Assembly: GCA_031268095.1 (NCBI GenBank) | Contig: JAIRXU010000028.1 | Coordinates: 1-64,000, forward strand | Origin: Oscillospiraceae bacterium | GTDB lineage: Bacteria; Bacillota; Clostridia; Oscillospirales; Acutalibacteraceae | Length of the DNA stretch: 64,000 bases | Direction: 5' to 3' | In this document: piece by piece, positions 10,901 through 19,600 of the stretch | Layout: every line of letters begins with the position of its first letter | How positions within the stretch are numbered: the stretch's first letter is position 1 | Translations under genes and position numbers: made by a program | The notes under the pieces: model-generated | The model's database searches: none | Told to the model about the DNA's origin: nothing | What the model saw: only the letters and a program-made list of their open reading frames with translations

Positions 10901-13133
10901 TTGCGTACCGAACCACCTTCGGCATGTTGAAGCTCGGCGACTGATAGCTTGCCTCCTTGGTCAGCCCCAGCAGCTGCGCCATCACGGGCAGAATGGTGGG
11001 GATCAGGCGGCTCGCGCTGCCGCCCAGGTGATCCAGCAGGTTGAACAGCAGCTTCTTCAGCTTCGGGTCCGAAGTTCCGGGAACCACTGCGTCGAGGTCC
11101 AGCAGACCTTCGATCGTATCATACGACCAAGTCACCGTATTGGGCAGCACCACATTGATCACCCGAACGATGGTCCCAATCAGGATTTTCGCCACCGTCT
11201 GGTTCAGCCCGCCGCCCGAACGCTTATCCAGCAGCGACAGAATCGGATCCACATCCAGGTTGAGCAGGTTGCCCAGAATCCCCTTGTCGGCGCCAGTGCC
11301 GTTGCCATTGGTTCCCAGCAGCAGCTTCTGCAGGTCGGTGATGTTGCTTCCGCCCTGCTGCGGCAGCCAAGTGGGATCAATGATGCCATCCTGGTAGCTC
11401 TGCGCCGCCGTGCCGAACAGCAGGTTGTTGATGGTCTGCCAAGCGGAAGACGCCGTCGCGACGCCATTGCCCCCGGCAGCAATCGTAATCTTCACCGGAT
11501 CAAGCAGACCGCCGTAGTTGCCAACAACCCAGTTGATCAGCTTGGCAAACGTCGTGTCAAAATTGTCCGTATACAGCAGCGACTTGTTGTTGCCGTTGGT
11601 GACCGCCTTGCCGCCGCTGAAATCGAATCCGCTCGGGATTTCCGTGTCGATCACGGGGTAAAGCAGCTTCACCAGGTAATCCGACGCCAACTCCAGGCTC
11701 GCGTCTGTGGTCGCCTTCTGGGCGGCTGTGTAATTTCTGAAGGTGTCTGTGTACCGGCCCGGCAGGGTGGTCGCGGCCAGTTGGATCAGAACTTCGTTGA
11801 GGACCTTCGTCAGCGTATCCGCCGAATCGGGAATCAAGAGCGTGTCAACCACAGAGTTCACAATCGTCCGCGCCAGCAGCGCCGCGAATGCCTGGGGATC
11901 CGTATAAGTCAGAATCTCCTCAGGAGCCGGGAGCGTCGCGCCGGGGAAGAGCTGTTCCCCGAACAGCGCCAGAACCGCCTTGCCCACGCTGAGCAGGTTC
12001 GGGATGATCTTCTCGTTGCCGCCGTCTTCCCAGTCCACTATGATCGTCTGCCCTGCCAGTGTCGCAAGATCCGTCCGCACAGTAGAAAGATCCAGGATGC
12101 TGTTCACGAAAGCATAGATGACGTGATTGAGCTTCTGGAAGATGGTGCTGCCCGCCGCGGTGCCAATGCCGAGGTCGCTCCAAGCAGGCAACGTAATGCT
12201 CGGTTTCAGGTACTTCTTGAAGTTGTTGGTTTCCGCCGCTTCTTCCAGCAGCGGGAGGACGTTCACGCGCAGCAGCGGCTCCAGCACCTTGGTGTAGACG
12301 CCGGGCAGCACGGTGTCAATCAGTTCATAGGCGGTGCTGGTGGTGAACGGTATCGTCCCCAGCAGATCTTCCACTGTGATCGGCTGGTCGTCTGCATTGT
12401 TGGGCAGATCGCTCAGCAGGCCCTTAATCAGGTCTTCCACCATGCTGTCCAGTGGGATGGTCTTCAGGTTGGCCGGCTGCTCCGTGTCCGGATACGCCAT
12501 GTCCCAGATCAGCCCCTTCACCAGCGCCAGCACGTCGAAATCCTTCAGCAGCTGGGTGGTGAGCAAGTTGGAGAGGAAGGACCCCACCGCGCTGTCCAGC
12601 GCGGGGCCGCCCTTGAGAACACCATAGGCCACGTTGGATACCAAGCCCGCGTTGTCCTTCAGGAACTGGAAGACGGCCGTCAGCATCGCGACGTCGCTGA
12701 TGTTTTTTCGGCGGGTGTTGTCGCTCTTCACCGCGTTGACATTCACCTGGCTCATCAGCTGCGGCGCCAGCGCGTTCAGCAGCGGGCTTAAGCTGTCCCA
12801 AAGGGACTTTGACTTGTTCGGCTGAATCGTGAACAGAGAACCGAGCGCGCCGTCAATTGACCGGAGGTCAATCGTGCCGGACAGCAGGCCTCCGGAGAAC
12901 GAGCCCAGGTCCAGGAACATGTTCCCGTCCTTGAGTAGGTTGTCAACGGCGTCGAGCGCCATCGTTGCATACTGCTCCGACGTCAGCCGCAGTTTTCCTG
13001 CCTTGTCGTAGTTGTAGCTGTTGTAACCAGCGTCACCGGGGAGCGCTGCCCTGGCGTTCGCGCTGAACACCAGTGTTGTTGACAGCATGAGTACCGCCAA
13101 CAGCAGCGCCAGGATACGTTTTCCTCGCTTCAA
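7989..13133 (-). CDS. Very large secreted protein with C-terminal dockerin-like repeats
   Basis: 1714 aa. The start is a TTG at 13131-13133, nine bases after GGAGG. The signal peptide (MKRGKRILALLLAVLMLSTT) ends at an ANARA-like site near residue 28. Residues about 40-760 are a leucine-rich, helix-rich region with many repeated-looking amphipathic segments (LLSDLPNNADD, LIKGLL, VLPLLEEA) that I cannot assign to a family. A beta-rich middle part (about 770-1130) and a second helical part follow. Near residue 1630, GDPDGNGQALGTNDYTLVSL matches a dockerin type I calcium loop, and CGSINAMDATFFKSF near residue 1665 matches the second half. It is the first gene of the three-gene secreted run and has tandem promoters about 300-450 bases upstream. 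A structural role in an extracellular assembly is inferred; no catalytic motif is visible. Confidence 0.85.
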   Translation of the reverse strand: MKRGKRILALLLAVLMLSTTLVFSANARAALPGDAGYNSYNYDKAGKLRLTSEQYATMALDAVDNLLKDGNMFLDLGSFSGGLLSGTIDLRSIDGALGSLFTIQPNKSKSLWDSLSPLLNALAPQLMSQVNVNAVKSDNTRRKNISDVAMLTAVFQFLKDNAGLVSNVAYGVLKGGPALDSAVGSFLSNLLTTQLLKDFDVLALVKGLIWDMAYPDTEQPANLKTIPLDSMVEDLIKGLLSDLPNNADDQPITVEDLLGTIPFTTSTAYELIDTVLPGVYTKVLEPLLRVNVLPLLEEAAETNNFKKYLKPSITLPAWSDLGIGTAAGSTIFQKLNHVIYAFVNSILDLSTVRTDLATLAGQTIIVDWEDGGNEKIIPNLLSVGKAVLALFGEQLFPGATLPAPEEILTYTDPQAFAALLARTIVNSVVDTLLIPDSADTLTKVLNEVLIQLAATTLPGRYTDTFRNYTAAQKATTDASLELASDYLVKLLYPVIDTEIPSGFDFSGGKAVTNGNNKSLLYTDNFDTTFAKLINWVVGNYGGLLDPVKITIAAGGNGVATASSAWQTINNLLFGTAAQSYQDGIIDPTWLPQQGGSNITDLQKLLLGTNGNGTGADKGILGNLLNLDVDPILSLLDKRSGGGLNQTVAKILIGTIVRVINVVLPNTVTWSYDTIEGLLDLDAVVPGTSDPKLKKLLFNLLDHLGGSASRLIPTILPVMAQLLGLTKEASYQSPSFNMPKVVRYANSSTEIPFTLKNESGGIPRAIRYPYESTSADTFYTYKLRDSQVYSIGEDGSYALSSARVGRAVASANPISATNTVEVAAGATANLKVYSLSDALRDKLLCIVLTYDVYKGSTTSTAPVISGVQTRIYTYLAPARYFMPDPNVPGEYIFADDANRPAYKIDQQTDANGYAYYLEAPASPNTNGDASVLGAFYINQNVTMADLPNRLTFTLVRPADVDTTDPPYTAVHTATASAYLEPGFDPQLGPLDAYYELDYENCEVSTDQYGGRITLKPLKLREDIDCLPTDKVIDVIGEGSFDARFLFLAEGTKPSTVSTTENLRIGTGANPATGLIQVYDDWGLPGLVGETVSRDPQKVDYNLTNKVFDEDDERTWIPPLMTEEDAISITEFNGQNRSAFFDEYIQAFAMAAWLVYKPLDKSFTSFTQYGQAKENLRAYSERLDFFAETAINDLKGMVERIKGDTSVPYDDPNYTYFGAADFTYQSYQRAMSALGYAEGLIAQSEDPSKLPPSFAEVKYALHRLKIDCDYRDLQPQLGDYVAMLNMLPTAAFQGGMFDAITLADTFAYGGENKTPAQLTAAVEANPNEASYFGLDGDSVRALAQAYRNATSLKTFLEQNYWEDIDVYANLGILPDVSMNPTHMEYGADEMFDLEHEQILRVPQSRLDRAHDELIKALKHVVAYTQTALDWSSLETELAASSAADYSDLLVFNPIFASVFADELAAASAMYSAKSADSNNAILAQTASLHLARKRLVTVVPQAGGFVFDEFGNPSQIKVDLSEFDSMAEYLFEPEFAEYQTTKQLLDGVELYLYVDGSDTKNPIFEGYLYGLDITMPNLEEFEGDGFALPYKVLGGTAEIVANKSGNTEGTGTTVIVYDVDGEIAFKLKVVYFGDPDGNGQALGTNDYTLVSLRASGKAGSTEPTNSPMNLAMDIATCGSINAMDATFFKSFTGKRCIQSYPFSGTLARNSVANPNY

Positions 13134-13439
13134 GTGATCGCACCTCCATTATGTTGCAATAGCAATTTTTCCATCTCACAGGAAATGGAAGCCTTTGGAC
13201 GTACATGCTTTTGTGCGCAGCCTTCTGGTATGCCGACCGCGCACCAGCCGGACACATCCCTTTTCCGTCTTGCTTCACCAATACCTTTCTCTGCCGCGGC
13301 GCTGCAGGCTGTGGCCGCACGGCGCGCTGCGCCCGCTGCCACCTCCTTCCCTTCTGAATCATGCCTCTCTAAAGATCCTTGCCTACGCATCGGAACCCAG
13401 CATGAGGCGAACCCACCCCATACTCCGATGATTATATTA
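13134..13439 (-). other. Long untranslated leader of the secreted-protein operon
   Basis: About 300 bases lie between the proximal promoter and the TTG start of the 1714-aa protein. Short open frames cross it but none has a good ribosome site plus coding character. The GC-rich part around 13290-13350 can fold into several hairpins. I recognise no known riboswitch class; c-di-GMP-I, cobalamin and T-box cores were looked for and not seen. Confidence 0.4.
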
Positions 13440-13468
13440 ATGATACAGCAGAGAACGGAATTTGTCAA
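13440..13468 (-). promoter_or_regulatory. Sigma-A promoter, secreted-protein operon (proximal)
   Basis: On the minus strand, TTGACA (13463-13468) and TATCAT (13440-13445) are separated by 17 bases. This matches the vegetative consensus and faces the three secreted-protein genes. Confidence 0.75.
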
Positions 13469-13561
13469 TGGAATTTCTTCTGTTCCCCACATTTTGTACG
13501 AATCCTCCAAAAACAGGCATCCGAACTTGTTCAACTTGCCTAGGCTTTTGGGCTCGGTATC

Positions 13562-13590
13562 ATCATACCACAACCCGCTCCTTTTGGCAA
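13562..13590 (-). promoter_or_regulatory. Second upstream sigma-A-like promoter, same operon
   Basis: TTGCCA (13585-13590) and TATGAT (13562-13567) lie on the minus strand with a 17-base spacer, about 120 bases upstream of the first promoter. The -10 sits within a small palindrome (GGTATGATGATACC), so a regulator could bind here. Confidence 0.55.
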
Positions 13591-13624
13591 GTGGTGATTT
13601 TCTCCGTTCAGGCTGCCGAAAACT

Positions 13625-13650
13625 GAAAAAAGAGGCGGTTTTTCCGCCTC
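13625..13650 (-). terminator. Terminator of the glucan synthase gene
   Basis: On the minus strand GAGGCGG-AAAAA-CCGCCTC is followed by six T. It lies 15 bases beyond the stop codon of the 2435-aa enzyme and insulates it from the secreted-protein operon promoters. Confidence 0.85.
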
Positions 13651-13664
13651 CCGTTTCCTGCTTT

Positions 13665-16600
13665 TTACTTTTTTTGAGGCAGCGCCGCTGCTTCCATGCT
13701 TTTCCTGCCGCTGCCCTCTCCGGAGAAGGAAAGCGCCGCCGTTTCCCAGTTTTTGGGAAGTTTCGGTTCCCAGGCAACTTCTCCGTCTCGCATTCGCAAA
13801 CCGAAAATCCCCTCCAGAACCGCCCGGTAGTACCAAGCCGCCGCGCCGGTATAGAGCGTCCATCCGGCCCGGCCCTCGATCCCCGCCGCCCCGCAGACAT
13901 CCCCTGCCAGTGCGAAGGGCTCTGCCCGGTAGCGCCGCATCCGGTCCTGGTCCTGGCAAAATCCGGCCGGGTTCAGCATCCGCAGCAGCTCCCACCCTTC
14001 GTCCGTGCGGCCTTCCCGCAGCAGCGCCATGCATAGCCACACCGCCGCATGCGTGTACTGGCCGCCGTTTTCGCGGATTCCCGGCGGGTAGGCGTTGATA
14101 TAGCCCGCCCGCTTGCCGTCCGCCGCAAACGGTTCCCGCAGCAGGCGGATCATCCCGTGCCGCCGGTCCGCCAGCTGCTCCACTGCCGTGTCCAGCGCCC
14201 GGTTCCGGCGGCTTTCATTCGGCAGCCCGCTCAGCGCCGCAAAGGACTGGGGCAGGCTGTCAATCGCGCAGCTGGGGCACTCCGCCGCCCCCAGGGGCGT
14301 TCCGTCGTCCCAAAAAGCCCGCAGGTATCGATCCCCGGCCCAGGCTTCCCGGTCAATGTCTTCCCGCACTCGCGCGGCCCGCAGCCGGTATTCCTCCGCC
14401 CGTGCCGGCTCTTTCCTGCGCGCGCAGAGCCCGGCCGTCTTCTCCAGCACCATCACTAAAAATTCCGCCAGCCAGACGCTCTCACCTTTTCCCCGGATCC
14501 CCACCAGGTTGAATCCGTCGTTCCAATCCCCCCCGCCGATGCAGGGCAGGCCGCGTTCTCCGAGAGAAACCCTGTCCAGCGCCCGCAGGCAGTGGTCGTA
14601 GAGGCTGGCCTTCTCCCGGGTCTGGCCGTAGCGCTGGTACCGTTCGTGTTCTTCCGGCCCCAGCGGCGCGCCGTCCCGGAAGGGGATCTGCGCGTCCAGG
14701 AACGCCGCGTCCCCCGTTTGCTCCACGTATTCCGCGCACACATACGGCAGCCAAAGCAGGTCGTCGCTGTAGCGGGTGCGGACCCCCCGCACCCCATCTC
14801 CCGGAATCCGGTGCCACCAGTGCAGCACATCCCCTTCCGGGAACTGCACCGCCGCGCAGCGGGCAATCTGCACCTTCGCCAGCTGGGGATGGGTCGGGAT
14901 CAGCGCCGCCACGTCCTGGAGCTGATCCCGGAATCCCCATGCGCCGCCGCACTGGGAAAAACCCGTCCGGCCAAAGAGCCTGGCGGCCAGAATCTGGTGA
15001 GGCAGCCAGGTGTTGATCATATGATTGAGCGCCAGGTCCGGCGTCTCTACCCGCAATTTCGCCCGGGCCGTCTCCCCGTCCTCCGCCACCAAGTGGGCGC
15101 ACAGGGCGGCGTTTCGCTTCGCCCCCCAAGAGAGCGAGAATTCCGCAAACACTTCCTGCCCCGGCGCCAGCCGCAGTTCCCGGCCCACTGCCGCGCAAGG
15201 ATCCGCCTGGGGCAGACTGCCGCCGCCCCGCCAGTCCCCGCCGAAAAAACGCGCCCGGTCGCAGCAGACGAAGTCCGCCCCGCCCGGCAGCAGCAGCGCC
15301 AGATACCCCGGGACCGCCGCCGCCGGAGAATGGAGCAGCGCCCCGTCCGGAAGAATCTCGCCGCAAAGATGCGCCGCCTCATCCCGCCTTGTTCCCAGCA
15401 CCGGCTCCAGATAATATGCCAGCCGGGCCGCCTTTTCCGTCGGGCCGCTGTTCTGCATTCGCAGTTCACAGCGCTTGGCGCAGCCTTTGGCGGGCACCCG
15501 GACCCGAATTTCATACCAGATCCCTTCCATTTCTCCCTGCCAGCGGGCCTGGGCTGGTGTGAACTCCGCGCTTGCCCCCCGGACCATGTCGTAGACCGTG
15601 TCCCCCAGCCGCAGCAGCAGCAGTTCCCCGATGTTGTCCGTGCAGGGATCGTTTTCCCAGGGACTGAGCTTATTTTCCCGCGCGTTCACCGCCCAGGTGA
15701 ATCCCAGCGAGCTCTCGCTGACCAGCGTCCCGAAACTGCGGTTGCACAGAGGCAGGCACCAGGGCGCCGCCGGGATTTCCTCTGTCTTCGGGATCACGAA
15801 CGCCCCGTCCTCCCGGAAGTATCCCGCCCCGCAGCGCAGCGCACCCGCCGGGATCTCTCCCGCCGACCCCTTCCCCCGGTGCAGCGGGATCCGCCGCGCG
15901 GGGCCCGGCAGCGGTAGGCTGGGCGCGAAGCGCTCTCCTTCCGTCGGTGCCAGTGTCACGGCGTAGGCTTCCAGCGCCGCCGCCGCGTCCGCCCCTACCC
16001 GATTGAGGTTGATCAAGTGCACCCCGCCCCGCTCTCCGGCGAGGTGTTCGCTCCCTTCCCGGCGCAGCGCCGCCGCCAGCGCGGTGGAAATCGGCGTATC
16101 GTAGGCGCCCCCCTCCCGGAACCCCAGCGCCACGTCGCAGGGAATCCCCGCGGCCCGCAGCCGCCGGTGCAGCGTCAGGTAAGGCAGCGCCCGGGCCGTC
16201 TCCTCCGGGCCGTGAATCGGCACATACAGAATCGGTACGTCGCCGGAAATCCCCATTGGCCAGAGCGCGCTGCGCCCCCGCCGGTTGCGGCCCCGGGCAG
16301 CCAGGGAATCTTCCCCGTCCCCGCCGAAGAAGAAGAGCCTGGGCAGGATCGATTCCGCCAGCGCCGTCGCCATCTCCCCTTGCCGGAACGGGCTGGGTCC
16401 TCCCTCCCCCGCCGCCAGCGGCCCGCTTCGCCGCAGCCGCAGCAGCATCGCCGCCGCCTCGTCCCGGGTCGTCGCCGCGCAGAGATAAAAAACCAGTTCC
16501 CGGCTTTCCCCCGGGTTCAGCCGGTACGGCACCTCAAACGCCCCGCAGCAGTCGGGATTCCCCCGGCCGCTGTCTTCTCCCGCTGCCAGGCGCTCCCGGG

Positions 16601-19600
16601 CGACCTCTTCCAGCGAAACCCTGCCCAGCGCCCGGTCCCGCCGCCGCACTCGTTCCCGCGACCGCTCGCAGAGGACCTTCGTCCCCTGCCCGAATCCCGC
16701 CGCCAGCGTCAGCGTTCCGCTCCCGTCCCGGCGGCTGCGGGTGAACGAAAGCAGCTGCTGGACGGGATCGTAGCTGTCCAGCAGGAATAGCCGCGAAAAT
16801 GCGGGGTGCTCCGCCTCTTCGCGGATCCCTGTCAGGCTCGGTTCAAAGTATACCAGCAGCGACCCTTGCACCGCGCGTTTGCTCTTGTTTTTCAAGGTAT
16901 AGACCCGCTGCTCCGCCGGCAGCCTTGGATGCACCTGGGTCTGGACCGAGGCCGTCACCCGGCCGCCGTCTGTCTGATGGACAGTTTCCGCCCGGTCGAA
17001 CACCGCCCGGTGGCGTTCCGGGTCGGCGAAATCCGGCGCGGCGCTCAGAGACGCCGCCCTGCCGCCGTCTTCCCGCAGGAAGGCGAATACCCCGCAGGCC
17101 CGGCGCAGCAGGTCTCTGTCGTGCCGAAAAATGCTAATCCCCCGGTAGAGGGAGACACTCGCCCCCGTGTCCGTCATGACGCAGCTCCATTCCCCGTTGG
17201 TCAGCAGCTGCGCCGCCGGACGGGCCGGATGAATCTCCGTCAGTTCCCGCCGCGCGGGGACGACATGCTCCCGGGGCCTTGGCGCTTCCCTCGTTTCTTC
17301 ATCCCGGAACACCGCCGCCCCGTCGGGGATCCGCTCCTCCAGCAAGCTCTGGGCACTGCCCATTTCCGGATCAGCCAGAAATCTCCGGCGCAGCACCCCG
17401 TCCCGCAGGACATTCAGCGCCGCCAGAAAACTCATTCCCACATGGTGGGCCATATAACTGCGCACGACGGCGTAGTCCTGCCCCCCCGTCCGGGAAGCCG
17501 TGAAATCCGCCGCCTCATAGAAGCCGCAGCGCCCCAGCAACTCCATCTTCTCGAATTGCCGCAAATTTTCCATCGCGCTGCGCGGCGCCATCTGCATGGC
17601 CAGAAAACTGGCGTAGGGCGCCGCCACCAGTTCTTCGTTCAGCCCCCGGCGTAGCCCCAGTTTCTGCACCCCGTGGGCCTTGTACTGATAATTCAGGCTG
17701 TTGTCGAAAGCATAAAATCCGCTTTCCGAAATTCCCCAGGGCACACTGATGCGTCCCTGCCGGGCGCGCCGCCGCTGGCAGCTGAGGCAAAACCGCAGCG
17801 CCTCGTACCCCAGCGTCCCTTCCGGGGTCGGCAGGAAAAGATACGGCATGAAGTATTCGAACATGGTCCCTGTCCAGGAGACCGGCCCGGTGAACCTTCC
17901 CTGCCGGGCCAGCGTCCGCCCCAGCGCCCCCCAGTGCTTCTTCGGGATCTCCCGCCGGGCGATGGCGTAGTACCCTGTCATCCGCGCTTCGCTCATCAAC
18001 AGGTCATAATAGGATGGCGAAGGCTTGCCGTCCGAAATGTCGATTCCAATGTGGAAAAGCCTACGCCGGGGATGGTAGAGCGCCCGCAGGTCGCAGCCTT
18101 CCCGCAGCCGCAGCAGCCGCCCCCGGATCTCCGCCAGCGCCGGGCACTCCGCCTGGTATTCCGCCAAGCCCTGGGCCAGCGCGGTGACGCAGATCAGAAA
18201 GTTCCCGCTGTCCACTGTCGAGACGTAGCGGGGCTCCAGCGGCCGCAGGCTCCGGGTGTCGTACCAGTTGAGCAGATGCCCGTTCCAGCGCTCCAGCCTC
18301 TCAATGCTCCGCACCATCCGGTCCAGCCGCCGCGCCATTTCCTCGCTGTCCAGGAACCCGAAGTCCCGCGCCGCCAGGATGCACAGCAGCGCCAGCCCCA
18401 GGTTCGTCGGGGACGTCCTTGCCGCCACCCGGAAGACCGGCGTTTCCTGAATATTGTCCGGCGGCAGGTAATGATGTTCCTCCGTGCATGCCGTATCGAA
18501 GTAGTTCCACATTGCCGCGCAATACCCCTGCAGCCGCTCTTCCTCCGCCGGGCGCAGCGCCGTCGCCCTGCGCTCCGTCTTCCGGGCGGAAAGCGGCGCG
18601 AACACCAGGTCCGCCAGCAGCAGCAGCGCCGCCAGCCGGTGCCCCGCTCCGCCAAAGGCCAGCAGCAGCCCCGCCGAAACCGCTGTCGGCCAGAGCGTCA
18701 GCCAGGCCTTCAGGCCGCTCCGGGCCGCGTCGCCCTGCGCCGCCGTCGTCCAGTCCAGCAAATGTTTGCGGCTGACGAACGTCCGCCAGAGCCCGCGCGC
18801 CATCGCCGCGAGACTGATCCAAGCCGCCTGCGCCAACATCGTCAGCTGGAGCGCCGCCCGGACCGTGTCCCCCAGCGCCGCAGGCAGCCCGCCGGAATAG
18901 TAGAGCCGGGAGAGCATCGAAATCCCGCCGTGAGCCAGGGACCGCGCCGCCGGGATCAGGTAGCCGCCGCTCATTCCCAGCACCGCCGCCAGCCCCAGCG
19001 TCAGCGCGGCGGGCAGCGGCAGAGCCAGAGACCAAAGCAACGCCGCCAGGCATCCCGGCCCCAGCATCGACCGCCGCAGGTTGTCGAAGAGCTGGTACCG
19101 CGCGAGTCTCCCCAGCCTGTATTTCTTTTTTAGAAAAATGATATTTTGCCAGTCCCCGCGCACCCAGCGTTCCAGCCGTGTGCAATAGCTGGCCTGCCGG
19201 GCGGGGAACCCGTCTGTTACCTGTACATCCGCCAAAAATCCCGCCCGCAGGTATCCTCCCTCCAGAATATCATGGCTGAGCACCTGTTCCGGCGGAAATT
19301 CGTGCGCCTGCGTCACCGCCGCGAAGGCCGCAACGTCGATGAGGCCTTTCCCGGCAAAGATCCCGCAGCCGAACAAATCCTGATACCGTTCCGCTACGCT
19401 GCTGTCGTATGGGCTGATCCCCCCCTCCCCTGCCATGCTGTGGGCAAAGGGCGTCGCCATGGTGCTTTCCACGTCCAGCCCCACCTGGGGCGCCAGAATC
19501 CCGTATCCCCGCGTCACTCTGCCCAGCCGTTCGTCAAATACGGGCCGGTTGCACGGGTGCAGCGCCGCGCCCACCATGTCCGGCAGGGTGTCCAGCGGCA

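Noticed and set aside
11028..12791. Plus-strand open frame of 587 codons rich in Gln, Arg and His
   Set aside because: Antisense to the 1714-aa secreted protein, whose signal peptide, ribosome site and dockerin-like tail are convincing.
13130..13900. Minus-strand frame of 256 codons across the promoter region
   Set aside because: It overlaps the 3' end of the glucan synthase gene, its terminator and the promoters of the secreted operon; low-complexity Arg-rich product.
17673..19133. Plus-strand frame of 486 codons in the glucan synthase region
   Set aside because: Pro/Arg/Gln-rich antisense shadow of a gene with clear catalytic motifs.
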